Notes under the pieces: model-generated
What the model was told of the DNA's origin: nothing
Seen by the model: only the letters and a program-made list of their open reading frames with translations
The model's database searches: none
In this document: one piece after another, positions 1-10,370 of the stretch
How positions within the stretch are numbered: position 1 is the first letter of the stretch
Layout of the letters: every line of letters starts with the position of its first letter
Program-made: the position numbers and the translations under genes
Origin: Suillus spraguei
Taxonomy: Eukaryota > Basidiomycota > Agaricomycetes > Boletales > Suillaceae
Direction: 5' to 3'
Length of the DNA: 46,488 nucleotides
Assembly: GCA_016800925.1 (NCBI GenBank)
Contig: JABCPU010000492.1
Span: forward strand, 1 to 46,488

Positions 1-305
1 CTTGACGCAGTTGCGCGTCGCGGTCCACGCATCATATGACCGTCCCGGCTTCTTGCAGTTGGAGGAACCTGGGGGGGCTCAAAATCCGCATACGGATCAT
101 TGGGACCACGACCCGGTGAATGTCCCTCTGAATTGTCATTACCAAGGAGCGGTTTCTCAGCCGCCGATGACTGAGTTTGTGGACGACCTCCATTGTCTAC
201 AAATCCCAGCGATGATTGCGAAGGCTGTCGGGCCTGGACTGGAAGCTGAGTAGAGTGCTCTGTGGGGATGTAGGTCAACTCGGGCAAGTGTTGTTCGGGA
301 TCCAT
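1..305 (-). CDS. SLATT-like membrane protein, paralog A: N-terminal exon, cut by window edge
   Basis: Reading the minus strand from the ATG at 305-303, the frame stays open for 101 codons to the window edge, so only the N-terminal exon is visible. It is clearly homologous to exon 1 of the gene at 38733-39895: both start M-[DN]-P-E-Q-[HN]-L-P, share the motif NDPYADFEP and then ARSRDGHM-x-RG. The visible part is hydrophilic and rich in Q, S and P, as expected for the cytosolic N-terminus that precedes the two membrane helices in the paralog. The assignment to the fungal SLATT family rests on paralog B, because the diagnostic helices of this copy lie outside the window. Unlike paralog B it shows no frameshift in the part seen. 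The plus-strand frame that is also open here is a shadow. Confidence 0.55.
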   Translation of the reverse strand, partial: MDPEQHLPELTYIPTEHSTQLPVQARQPSQSSLGFVDNGGRPQTQSSAAEKPLLGNDNSEGHSPGRGPNDPYADFEPPQVPPTARSRDGHMMRGPRRATAS

Positions 306-735
306 GATGGGCTTGTGCGAAGGTAGTGCTGAGTTCCATTGGAGACTTTATGAGTACATAAGGTATGCACTAGCGTCTTATCGCTTCGCATACTCAAATG
401 ACCCGAGGAATAATAACGTTATATGTTCCTGAATAGTACTTCGGCTGCCTCGAGAAAACATTGAGCCTCGATCGAGGCGACCAGGCTCCGACGAAAGGGT
501 ATAAACATTTGAGATCGGTTACAAAGCGAGTTGTAACCATACCTCGATTTTCGTTCTTGGGCAGGCGTTGTTGACGTCTTTTCCTGCGACATGTAAATAA
601 TCATGCAGATATGCTTGGCGTCGTCGAGTTCTAGACCGTAAGTGAGGTAAATCATGCTGGTATCGTCGGACATTGCCGACATTACCGCTGCACAGCATTA
701 CAAGGTACCCATTACCGCGGCGGTGCACACGTGAC
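306..735 (-). repeat. 5' flank of SLATT-like paralog A, duplicated at 39896-40735
   Basis: This stretch upstream of paralog A matches the region upstream of paralog B with scattered substitutions. For example the block around 430-500 (Y-rich, with CATTGAGCCTCGATCGAGGC) corresponds to 40035-40105, and the block around 670-735 corresponds to about 40675-40745. In the right copy about 350 bp is inserted between the two blocks. The duplication therefore includes promoter and upstream sequence and not only the coding part. I see no convincing gene inside it. Confidence 0.6.
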
Positions 736-955
<220 letters not shown>

Positions 956-960
956 GTACA

Positions 961-1219
961 TGTTGGATGAACAACTTCATCACTGTTTGTTTCTCTTTGT
1001 CATCGGACTCAATATGTACTTTACCTTATAATGTCTCTGTTTATGTCTGTGTATACCTCAGCAGTCTTCCTTAGACACTGAGGTATGTTTCGTGTTTCTC
1101 TTGCACGCTGACTCCGTCTTACTATTAATTGTTCCTAGACCATTGTTCTAGGTATTATGAATGTTATAGCAGTTTTTCCTTAGATGCTGGAGATCATTGT
1201 TCTAGTTTCACTATCAAGA
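961..1219 (+). repeat. C1 5' LTR
   Basis: Starts TGTTGGATGAAC and ends ATCAAGA. It matches 12089-12349 almost throughout and diverges mostly at positions where CG became TG in one copy and CA in the other. It contains the dyad ACCTCAG...CTGAGGT also seen in the LTR of C3. Confidence 0.9.
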
Positions 1220-1230
1220 GGTTATGAGCC
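1220..1230 (+). promoter_or_regulatory. C1 primer-binding site, half initiator tRNA-Met type
   Basis: GGTTATGAGCC directly follows the LTR. It is complementary to the anticodon stem-loop of eukaryotic initiator tRNA-Met, which contains GGCUCAUAACC, and not to a tRNA 3' end. This is the priming mode known for Drosophila copia and yeast Ty5. Confidence 0.75.
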
Positions 1231-1322
1231 TTCAGACGAAACAATAGACTGAACTTCCCTCGCATTTACTTGCCACTTGTATAATCTCACCAGCTTCATT
1301 GATCCCTCATGGCAGTATTGTC

Positions 1323-1399
1323 ATGGGGAAGTATGATCATATTCCTGAGCTATTGGGGACTGAAAACTATGTTTGGTTGGTCAACCAAGATGCAGTATG
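1323..1399 (+). pseudogene. C1 gag, N-terminal fragment
   Basis: From the ATG at 1323 the translation contains KYDHIPELLGTENYVW, a typical N-terminal gag motif of basidiomycete Copia elements. One extra base in TGGTTGGTC shifts the frame shortly before C2 interrupts the gene after codons for KMQY. The gag resumes at 6747. Confidence 0.75.
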
Positions 1400-1656
1400 T
1401 TTAGAGACTGGACACAGGTGTTAGTCCTCAGTCATGGTAGAACAACTAAATTATAAAGTACCTAGACACAGCATTAGTCTACGAGAGTTTTATCAGTGTT
1501 TAGGTACAGTCTTATTAAGTAAGGACTCACCCTCAGTCGTGGTAGAAACAGACTGAGGGGAGAGAGTGGCACTAGATATCCTATAGTGATGGTTGGTATT
1601 CCAACCATTGAACTCCGCTGCCACAGCTTATTGCGTCGGTGTGCATAGCATCAACA
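1400..1656 (-). repeat. C2 3' LTR
   Basis: On the minus strand it starts TGTTGATGC and ends CTCTAAA. It matches 6486-6741 with about a dozen substitutions and small indels, many of them CG to TG or CA. Confidence 0.88.
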
Positions 1657-1665
1657 CTCCTCCTT
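1657..1665 (-). promoter_or_regulatory. C2 polypurine tract
   Basis: On the minus strand AAGGAGGAG abuts the first base of the 3' LTR, the expected position of the plus-strand primer. Confidence 0.65.
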
Positions 1666-1689
1666 GACGCAATAAGCAGTACTCCTCCT

Positions 1690-2242
1690 CAATTCCTCAC
1701 TGCAGACCAAGGCAAGTCCATAAACGTTTGAAGTCCTTGTGGGGGAGTGATTTAGTGAAGATGTTGGCTGCATTGTGATGTGATTTGACATAGTGGAGTT
1801 TAAGTTGGCCGAGAGCGACTCATTCACAGAGGGAATGAACAGCGATGTCAATATGTTTAACCTTTGAATGATAGGACACGTCTTCAGAAAGAGTAATACT
1901 GCCAGTATTGTCGCATAGGAGGAGGGTCGCAGATGGTTGGGTGAATTTGATTTTGCGGAGCAGTGTGCGTAACCAGACGAGTTCCTTTGCTGTGTCAGAT
2001 GCGGCAACATATTCGGCCTCACAAGTTGAAAGAGAAATTGTTTTCTGCTGGCGTGCACTCCAGGTAACCACGCCACTCCTGAGGGTAAAACAGTAACCGC
2101 TAACCAAACGTTGGGTATCCGGACAGTTGGCAAAGTCACTGTCAGTGAAGCTGAGCAAACAAGCAGGATGGTCGCCACCGAGCATGAGGGTTAGGTCACG
2201 TGATCCCTTGAGGTAACATACCACATGTTTAGCGGCCTCCAA
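1690..2242 (-). pseudogene. C2 pol: RNase H domain
   Basis: The 140-codon open stretch from 2242 to 1820 carries the Copia RNase H motifs SFTDSDFA, SLSTCEAEYVAASD and LLCDNTGSI. After a frame break the tail continues at about 1805-1700 with the motif NAANIFTKSLPH, a form of the usual N-x-ADIFTK-x-L end of Copia pol. It is the last coding part before the polypurine tract. Confidence 0.8.
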
Positions 2243-3126
2243 TGGACAGGGCCGTAGCAGTCAAGATGATGACATAGTTGCTGGACGGCATGTGCGATGT
2301 CAGGGCAGGTGCTGATAGCGAGGTACATAAGAGAGCCGACAAGGGAATGGTATGGTGTACGGGACATTAAGTCACACTGGGCATCGGTAGAGGGAAAGTG
2401 GGCCTGCCTGGATAGATGCAGGCCCGGTTCCATGGGGGTAGAGATGGGGATGGCGTCCTGGAGGCCGAATTGGCCAATGATGCGATCAATGAGGGCAGTT
2501 TGTGAGAGACGAATAGTGCGGGATGAGCAGTCGCGATCAAGTGCAATGTCCAAGCAGAAATGGGCTTCACCAAGGTCAGACATGGTCCATTTTGTACGTA
2601 GTTCCTCCTTAAAGGTGGAGATCATGGCCTTGGTACTTCCTACAGTGAGGAAATCATCAATGTGTACAGCGATGAGGAGGATGCCAAGGGCGGTCCGGTG
2701 GTAGTAGATGCAGTGTTCGCATTTGAGGCGAGTAAAACCCCAAGACAGCATCGCCTCGTTCAACGTCCGATTCCAGACAAGACCACCCTGTTTCATACCA
2801 TATAGACCCTTCTGAAGCTCCTAGACCCAGTCTTCTTTGCCTGGTTCCACAAAGCCCTTGGGTTGGGCCATATAGCAGAGTTCGTCTGCTTCAAGCAGGC
2901 CGTGAAGGAATGCGGTTTTGATATCTAGTTGATCAATTTCCCAGTCCAAGGCAGCACCCAGATGAGTAAGGATATGGAAGGATTCCAAGCGAGCAGTAGG
3001 AGCAGAGGTCTTTGTATAGTCTTGACCCCAGACAGCTGAATAGCCGTGGCAGACATACTGTGCCTTGAAGTGGATGGGTTGGCCATGTTGGTCGCGTTTG
3101 AGCTTAAAAATGGGGTGACCACACAT
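2191..3126 (-). pseudogene. C2 pol: reverse transcriptase (RVT_2)
   Basis: Two open stretches, 3126-2821 and 2796-2191, form a Copia RT. Motifs include FKAQYVCHGYSAVWGQDY, QLDIKTAFLHGLL and, as the active site at 2653-2664, HIDD in the place of the usual Y-[VA]-DD. The catalytic aspartate pair is kept. Stop and frame breaks between the parts make it non-functional as read. Confidence 0.8.
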
Positions 3127-3604
3127 GAATTTTACACCCAGGAGGAACTATAGACCGAGGGATGAGTTTGTAGATGCCAAGTTCCTTCAGTGAGGCGAAC
3201 TCCTCCTGTAAGGCGGCAGTCCATTCGGCAGCATGTTCAGAGGCCATTGCTTCAGTATAGGTGGCAGGATCATTGGAGCTGTCTGGGTCCAGGGAGTCAG
3301 GTAAGGCCGTGAAGAGCTCCACAAGGTGGTGAAGCTCCTCCTCAGATGGTGCAGAGGGAAGGGCGGCATCAGGCACAGTCCCCTCAGGGTGAAGAGCGTG
3401 CATATGGTCTGCGGCAGCAAGGGAATCCGAAGTGGTGCGTTGAGCAGAGGAGATATAAGGCTTGCCTTCCATGGTACAATGATGTGCTGAAGGTTGCAGC
3501 ACATGTGTGGAACACTGTGGGAGGTCAGCAGGAGCAGAAGGTGGCACCAGATGGGAGTGCGAAGGGGCAACAACTTCAGCCTTGGGGACATGTTCAGGAT
3601 TGAT
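3127..3604 (-). pseudogene. C2 pol: linker between integrase and RT
   Basis: The minus strand is open from 3547 to 3104 and encodes a P-, S- and A-rich linker that ends in EELGIYKL-like sequence (ASLKELGIYKL), which normally opens the RT domain. No catalytic motifs occur here. Confidence 0.6.
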
Positions 3605-4722
3605 TTAGAGGTCAGTGGCCAGAAGATTGGGAGAGGGAGGAAGGGAACCACACTGGTGGGACTCGATAAAAGAAACATGGTAAGACACAAATACTTTATG
3701 GGTCTCACGGTGGTAGCAGTGATAGGCTTTTGAATTGAGAGAGTACCCGATGAGGACACACTCAACTGAACAACTAAAGACTTTAGGGTTGTGCCGGTTT
3801 TGTATAAGAACAAAGGCCCTGCAACCAATTTCATGAAGGTGTGAGAGGTCAGGCTTAAGACTGGTCCAGCACTCATATGGAGTATGACCAGCTTGAGAGG
3901 TGGTGGGGGTACAATTAGACAGATAACACGCAGTGAGAACAAATTCATCCCATCGGTTGGTTGGCACATGACAGGCAGATCTCATAGCGCAGGCTTTGCC
4001 CATTAAAGTATGGTGAAGGTGTTCAATGCGGCCATTTGTGCAGATGTGTAGGGAGCAGTGAACTGCTGTTGGGAGCCACGTGAAAGGAGCCATTCATGCA
4101 TGGCTTCAGTCTTCAGTTCACCATTGTCAGACCTGTATATACTGATCTTCAAGCCGGATTCAACCTCATGAGTGAGAGCCCAGGCTTGCAGTGCTGGGAA
4201 TGCATCAGACTTAGCGGTGAGAGGGATGGCCCAAGCATAGGAAGAGAAGTCATCTATGAGGTCCATAACATATTTATTACCGGTAGCGGACACTGTGTCT
4301 GGATGCTCCATAAGGTTCCACATGAATGATTCCCAATTTTCTAGCGGCTCTATCTCCTGCCTGACTTTCGGGATGCTAGTCCTTGTCTGTTTGCCAAGGA
4401 TACAGTCATCACACTTGGGAGGTACTGCAGATAGGTTGATAGGCATACCAGTAGCATTGCCAGAGCGGGCAAGGTCATAAACTGCGCGATAGTTGGCGTG
4501 TCTGAGGCGTCGGTGCCAAGACTGAAGTGTAGGCAGTTGATGAGCTAGGTAGGCGTGCTCTGCAGACAGTTGACCCCCAGAGAGAGCATAGAGGTGGTGT
4601 GACATCAGGGTGCCAGAAAGCATATGAGCTCCACTACGGGATTGGACCCAGCATGTGGTGGCATCAAAAGATGCCACACAACAGTGCACAGAGCAGAGAG
4701 CTGAAACAGAAATGAGGCACAC
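3605..4722 (-). pseudogene. C2 pol: integrase
   Basis: Two open stretches, 4722-4003 and 4093-3605, overlap across a frameshift. The N-terminal HHCC zinc finger is visible as WHRRLRH and CDDC. The core shows D in DLIDDFSSYAW, D in SDNGE, and the region of the third acidic residue as NGRIEHLHHTLM, followed by the usual Copia integrase C-terminal region (GHTPYECW, HLHEIGCRAFV). Confidence 0.82.
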
Positions 4723-4814
4723 GGTGGCAGCAGGGATAAACAGAACATTATTGAGAGTAACGTGAATTCCTCTGGAAACAATGAGGTGTAAGGTGCTGAT
4801 ACCTACAGCCTGGA

Positions 4815-5078
4815 CTAAGGAACCACCAACACCACTGACCGAGCGAGGGGAATAGGGTGAAGGCTGAAGAAGTCGGCCTTGTCATTGCTAATATGTGTGG
4901 AGGCACCGCTGTCGAGGAATAGGGGGATGATGGAAGGGTCCACAATAGTGCGCCAACGTTGATTAGGGGCTTTATAGGTGATACCTGCGAAGTCGACGGG
5001 GCGTGTGTGTGAGCGCCAATCAAGGCTAGTAGTGAGAGGGTCGACAGCGGCAAGGAGCATGGTATACTCATCCTCCAT
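4815..5078 (-). pseudogene. C2 pol: aspartic protease
   Basis: The 87-codon stretch contains LDSGASTHIS at about residue 55, the retropepsin active-site motif. It lies between gag and integrase as in all Copia elements. Frame breaks separate it from both. Confidence 0.78.
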
Positions 5079-5339
5079 GGTAGATAGCTCACGGATGAAT
5101 GCAGGAGTGATGGTGTCACTTGCCAGACCTGCAAACTCAGTAGACAGAGCAGGGGAGTCAGAAGACTCAGGAGGAGAGGCAACATAGAAGGCTTGATGAG
5201 TCTCACTGTCGAGCAGATATGCTCGACCAGCAGTATCATAGCAAAGGCCACCTGGTTTCCCAGTAGCTGCCGCAGGCCTGGAGGTGGTCTTGTTGCCTGT
5301 GGATGACCCCTTTGCCTTGCATGCGGCATGTTTCTGTGC

Positions 5340-6273
5340 TCAAACCTTGTCATGTTTGCCTTCCATGGTGCCTCCCTTTGCAAAGCAGTCCTTGGTGGGG
5401 TGGCTTGAGTTGCCACAGGTACTGCAGGAAGTGCGGTCGTGGGCTTGATGGTTGCCCCCCTTACCTGTGGCAGCCATGGCTATATCACCGCTCTTGGATG
5501 TCTCAGTATCAATGAGTTGTTGTTCCATATTGAGGCGTGAGCGAATGTTGGAAGGCCCATATGGAGTAGTGGAGGTGCTAGTAGCTAGTGCATCTGCAAA
5601 ATGGTTATGGACATGTGGGAGGTCCTCAGCCATGGCATTAAGCATCATGATAGTAAAAAAATCTTCTTCCTTTGGTATGCCAATCACATATATGCGCTGA
5701 ACGAGGTTGTTAAGTTGAGTGTTGGTGACTGAGAGATGCTCAGAGTGACGGTACCGGACTGCCAGGGCCTGCTGGATCAGCAGGATCTGAGTGATTGGGC
5801 CAACTTTCTCATGCTGAGATTTGAGGGTGTTCCATGCCAAGTAAGCATTGGTGTACCCACGAAGGAACTCATTCTCCTCGGGGCTAGAACATGAACATGT
5901 ATGCAGAGCCGCCACAATACAGAGGTTGTTGAGGTCCCAGTGGCCCGCACTTGCAGGATCCAGGGATGGGTCAGGGCGTGTAACGAGCCCTAGAATATAA
6001 CCCCCCCCCATGCTTCAAGAGAAGGTAGTTCTGCATATGGTCAGACCAAACACTCCAGTTGTTCTTACTACGATGGAGGACTTCAATCTTGTCCAAGTTG
6101 GTTTGACTGAGAGTGATCACCATAACAGTAGCTTGCAAGGAGGACATGGTGGTGATAGTTGGGATCGATTGACTGGTGGACAGTGGAATAAGCGTGGCGC
6201 CCTTAGTACCAGAGCTCTTAGAGCATGTATGTGCAGCGGAAGGCATGATGGGAGACTGAAGAGAGACACACAT
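5340..6273 (-). pseudogene. C2 gag
   Basis: Gag is in two frames: 6273-5971 and 6011-5340. The shift is at a run of nine C (about 6001-6009), so it could be replication slippage or a sequencing error. The first part has NNWSVWSDHMQNYLL, the second LRGYTNAYLAWNTLKSQHE. Near the C-terminus is a canonical zinc knuckle CSTCGNSSHPTKDC (C-x2-C-x4-H-x4-C) at about 5426-5385. Apart from the homopolymer it is nearly intact. Confidence 0.82.
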
Positions 6274-6473
6274 TGTGGTTCTGTGGTTTTAGGAGGTATA
6301 AATACCTGTTCAATGGTTCGGTGCTTCTTGCCCAAAGAGGAAGAATTATACATTTAATAGGCGACACTGACGTTGTGCTTGATAATCCCGAGGGTTTAAT
6401 AACCTGGCGGGTTGATTCCTAAATGACCTGCTGTTGTCTAGATGGTTCCACTCCTCGTTTTTATGAAGGAGCA

Positions 6474-6485
6474 GGGCTCATAACC
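6474..6485 (-). promoter_or_regulatory. C2 primer-binding site, half initiator tRNA-Met type
   Basis: On the minus strand GGTTATGAGCCC directly follows the 5' LTR end CTCTAAA. It is the same sequence as the C1 PBS plus one base, complementary to the anticodon region of initiator tRNA-Met. Confidence 0.75.
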
Positions 6486-6741
6486 TTTAGAGACTAGACA
6501 CAGTGTTAGTCCTCAGTCATGGTAGAACAGACTAAATTATACAGTACCTAGACACAGCATTAGTCTACAAGAGTTTGTCAGTGTTTAGGTACGGTCTTAT
6601 TAAGTAAGGACTCACCCTCAGTCGTGGTAGAACAGACTGAGGGGAGAGAGTGGCACAAGATATCCTATAAGTGATGGTTGGTATTCCAACTGTTGAACTC
6701 CGCTGCCACAGCTTATCGTGTTGGCATGTATAGCATCAACA
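6486..6741 (-). repeat. C2 5' LTR
   Basis: The 256-bp partner of 1400-1656. Its outer edge is followed by the target duplication GTATG. Confidence 0.88.
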
Positions 6742-7061
6742 GTATGCACTTGCATGCGAAGACTTATGGTGCCATGTAAATACAATTGTTGATCCTGCAG
6801 ACCTTCTCGGGACCCGTCCTTATTACCTGTTGCCGCTGATCCAGTGAATGTCACTGCTGCAGAGAGAGCAACAATGTGTGAATGGCTGTTAGAAGACATA
6901 AAGGCCAAAGACCTTATCACCCGCCACCTTAGTCCATCAGTCAGGTCACTTGTCCCACACTCACACACTGTCTCAGCTTGAAAAGCCTGGCAAATACTCG
7001 CAGAACATTTCAATCAAAACGATACAAGTGCCCAGTATCAATTACGTCAATGACTTGATGG
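6742..7061 (+). pseudogene. C1 gag, middle fragment
   Basis: Gag resumes after C2: YALACEDLWCHVN, then DPADLLGTRPYYLLP, AERATMCEWLLEDIKAKD and RHLSPSVRSLVPHSHTVS. At least one frameshift and two stops are present. It breaks off at ...LDG where solo LTR X1 is inserted. Confidence 0.78.
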
Positions 7062-8023
7062 TGTAACGAACATATTGGTGCTGGCCTTAAAACCCTATCT
7101 TTTGGTGCATGTCTCACGTCTATAGGAATCTCCACCAGTTCAAAGGCTGTTTTACTCCTTTAGCATTGCTGGTGGCATCTACCGCACACCGTACTGACTG
7201 CCGCACCACGTTCCATATACCGATGTCCTTCCATGTCCTTGCCGCGTCCACATAGCTCCATTTGGTGCGTAGTTTATACATGACCATTTATCACTGATTC
7301 CACAGCAAGCCTTATTACATGTTGCCTCATGTCGCAGCTGCCTCACGCTACGTTTACATGTGGCGGTTACTGTACTTGAGTGCTACTGATCTCACCTAAT
7401 GCATCCCGAGTACATATGATTTAGGATATAAGCACTGCGTACCCTGCATGATACAGTACCTGATTTGTACCCCATTGCATGTACTATAGGTCAGGATTAT
7501 TGTCTAGCTCTGGATTGGCCCAGTAGTGGACTTAGTCCTTAAAGTCCTTTACTGCTTGTTAATCAATTACGCTTGTTCACCATTACTGCTGGCACACCGC
7601 TAGATTCTTGACCCCTGTTTAGACTGAACTTCACATGCACCACTACTCTACCGCTGAGAGTACCACAGACTTCTTTACTGTTTCTTTGCACCGCTTGCAC
7701 CTTACCACTACCGCTGACTTTACCACTCGTTATCACTCACTCAACGCTATGTTTCAAGTATTATCTCAACCATGGTAGCACCGCTACATATGCATATGAC
7801 GCTAGTCCTGGTGACATCATCGCTGACCATGGCAACTTACTGCTGACTATGATGCTACATTCACTAATTTTCTTGATTCGAACTTGACTATACTAACAGG
7901 CATCCCCCTTTAGGGTTGAACGCTCTTGCTTTGCAAGTGAAGCAGACTAGACAGAGCACAAGACCACACATACTAACTTAGGAGGTAGTTTATCTACAGC
8001 CAAGGTTAAGTTGTATCTTTACA
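7062..8023 (+). repeat. solo LTR X1 of the G3 Gypsy family, in C1 gag
   Basis: A 962-bp sequence TGTAACGAAC...TATCTTTACA flanked by ATGG on both sides (7058-7061 and 8024-8027). It matches X2 over its whole length, matches X3 best in the last 130 bp (with CTTGC AAAGCAAGAGCGTTC-type sequence in reverse), and its termini match the 5' LTR of G3. Excising it joins LDG to LRMKDSADATNYVGQH, the normal gag order. No coding capacity is seen. Confidence 0.8.
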
Positions 8024-8130
8024 ATGGGCTGAGGATGAAGGACTCAGCAGATGCAACAAATTATGTTGGACAACATGCTGCACTTTGGGGACGTCTCCAA
8101 GATTCAGGTGCCCCTCTGTGGGATGGAAAC
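8024..8130 (+). pseudogene. C1 gag, third fragment, ending at an internal deletion
   Basis: The translation RMKDSADATNYVGQHAALWG and RLQDSGAPL continues gag. Downstream the expected gag C-terminus with its zinc knuckle, and the whole protease, are missing: within about 90 bp the sequence is already in the pre-integrase region. The DSGA here is part of gag and not the protease site. Confidence 0.7.
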
Positions 8131-8189
8131 TGTATGCCATTGACCTCGATTTCATTGCATTCCACTGAGTCAGCTCCCATTTGCATTGT

Positions 8190-9215
8190 CAAATGAGAGT
8201 TTGCAGCATTCACACACATTCCACTCACTCTGGATCTCTGGCACATGCGTCTAGGACATGTAGGTTGTAATGCAGTTTTGCAACTCAGTAAAGTCGTGAA
8301 GGGGGTGATTTTTGACTCCAGTGCACCTCTTTCATCCTGCGAGTCCTGCATAATGGCTAAGCATCCTCACCTCCCCTTCAACTCATCTGAAACAGAATGC
8401 TCAACTCACTTCCTCGATCTCATTCACTCAGATGTTTGTGGTCCTATCCCCATCATGACCCCTCACTCTAAATGTTACTTTGTTGTCTTCCTGAACAATC
8501 ACACCCATGTTCTCAACTTACAGCTTCTCACAACAAAAGGCCAGGCACTTCATGCCTGGACTACTATCAGAGCAAAGTGGGAGAACATGTCTGGGTCCAA
8601 TTTCCAGGTCTGACAATGGGGGTGAGTTCATCAATGATGCATTTACACAGGCCCTGGAATCTGTGGGTATTGAGCATCAATGGTCAGTGCCCTATGTGCA
8701 CCAACAGAATGGGAAGGTGGAATGCATAATGCGGACCATTGAAGGGAGGATGTACACAATGCTGGACCATGCATGACTACCACGCACCTTTTGGGGGGAG
8801 GCAGCACTCACTGCAGCCTATCTGTTCAATAGAACAGAATCGCGTGCACTACCACCAGGAAAGACCCCATATCAGATGCTCACCGGGTCACAACCCATCC
8901 TCAGTCATCTCTGCGTCTTTGGTGCACACTGCTTTGCCCAGATACCAACAGAACTTCAAGAGAAGTTAGGTCCATAATTGCGAGAGGCCATTTTCACGGG
9001 GTATCCTCCAGGGGTTAAGGCATGGCGATGCAGGGACATAGTGACCGGTGCATTCTTTAACTCTTGTGATGTCATTTTTGACGAGGGTTTCTCCAATCAT
9101 CCTTTTCCAGACAGTGATGATGATGACGAGGACAGTGTTGCTCCTGCTCCTTGCACAGTACCATCTGTCACTGCCCCCACTGCGCCAGCAAATGCTGTTG
9201 CTTCCATCTGACAAT
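8190..9215 (+). pseudogene. C1 integrase
   Basis: HHCC finger: LWHMRLGH and CESCIMAKH. Core: FLDLIHSDVCGP, SRSDNGGEFIND and HQQNGKVECIMRTIEGR hold the D, D and E positions. Downstream come the usual conserved blocks for this family, including GYPPGVKAWRCRD and FNSCDVIFDEGF, followed by an acidic run. At least three frame changes (near 8610, 8775 and 8980) interrupt it. Confidence 0.82.
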
Positions 9216-9493
9216 CCTCCCATATACTCATGCTCACAACAAAAGGCCAGCTCTATCAGAGCAGACTCGTGGCTGACCAAGCACATCTGGCACATCAGCA
9301 TGTGATCTGCACAGTTAAAATACAGGGAGTTCCCCCACCTGAAGCTGCATCTGATGACACTTCTACAGCTCACATCACAACAGTGCCTCCTGAGCCTGTT
9401 CAAGCTGAGTCTGAACCTGTTACACCTGCTGACCCCAATGACGAGGACATTGGCTTCCCTTGAGTCATAGCCAACCTCATTGTTGTCGAAGTA
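9216..9493 (+). pseudogene. C1 pol linker between integrase and RT
   Basis: Low-complexity P-, E- and T-rich coding sequence with stops, with no conserved motif. It is the variable linker seen in other Copia elements. Confidence 0.5.
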
Positions 9494-10370
9494 GTGTGTC
9501 TGTCTGCACACAGCGATGTGCATCATAATCCACTGGCACCCAGGTATAATTCAAAGGTCCCACCCGCAACATATGATGAGGCAATGCGATGTCCAGATGC
9601 CAATCACTGGCTTGCAGCAATGCATAAAGAAATAAACCTAATGTCTGAGATGAATGTCTATAAACTCATGGAATTGCCAGAAGGAAGACGAGTGATTGGT
9701 TGCTGGTGGGTGCTAGAATTCAAGGACCTAAAGGGTGGCCCTGCTTTCAAGGCACAACTTGTTGCCCAGGGCTTTTTGCAGATTCTGGGGGTGAATTTCG
9801 GTAAAATGTTTGCGCCTGTTGCAAAATTGGCCTGAATTCATATCCTTGCAGTGCACAGTGCCGCCCATGACTGGGAACTTGACTGCTTCAACACTCAACG
9901 AGCATTCTTGTGGGGAAAGTTGCAGGAGGATGTGTATATGCATCAGCCACCTGGTTTCAAATGTCTTGGACCAGAAGGACAATGTCTTGTTCTTGTTGCT
10001 CATCTGCTATTGTCTCTCTATGGCTTGAAGCAGGCAGCCTATGACTGGTATGAGCTACTTCAGGGAGTATCCACCAGTCTGGGCTTCCTCCATTGTGAGG
10101 CAGATTATGCGGTGTTCATATTTGACCACATCAATGGGGAGGGGGTGAGGATTATCTGCATTATTGCATGACATGTCAAGGTCGGTCTAGTGGGAGCAAA
10201 CAACTGCCTGTTTCTGGATCAGACCAAGGCAAAAATTGCAGAGCACTTCAGCATTACAATCTTGGACCTGTCTCAAAGTATCTGGGCATCCAGTTCATGT
10301 GAGACCATCAAACTCGTGAGCTGTGGATGCACCAGGAGGACTACATCACTTACCTCCTGCAGGAACACGG
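9494..10370 (+). pseudogene. C1 reverse transcriptase, catalytic site lost
   Basis: The RT begins with PPATYDEAMRCPDANHW and continues with GCWWVLEFKDLKGG, LDCFNTQRAFLWGKL and DVYMHQPPGF, then SLYGLKQAAYDWYELL. The active-site region reads IIA, stop, HVKVGL, where the related C3 has WHVDDGL: both catalytic aspartates are gone. Further frame changes follow. X2 interrupts it after LLQEHG. Confidence 0.82.

Larger units (their letters stand above)
1400..6741 (-). mobile_element. Ty1/Copia LTR retrotransposon C2, inserted in C1 gag
   Basis: A 5342-bp element with LTRs at 1400-1656 and 6486-6741, flanked by GTATG (1395-1399 and 6742-6746). Removing it and one GTATG restores the C1 gag reading KMQYALACEDLW across the junction. 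On the minus strand it reads gag with a zinc knuckle, protease, integrase, RT and RNase H. Several frameshifts, one in a run of nine C at about 6001, make it a degenerate copy. It belongs to a different Copia family from C1 and C3, judged by its LTRs and proteins. Confidence 0.9.

Noticed and set aside
2..253. 83-codon plus-strand frame at the left edge
   Set aside because: It is antisense to the SLATT-like exon, and the plus-strand counterpart in the right copy is not conserved as a protein beyond what the minus-strand gene forces.
7062..8023. X repeats as MITEs or foldback elements
   Set aside because: They have LTR-like TG...CA ends, 4-bp duplications, and match an LTR followed by a PBS at 35011-35032.
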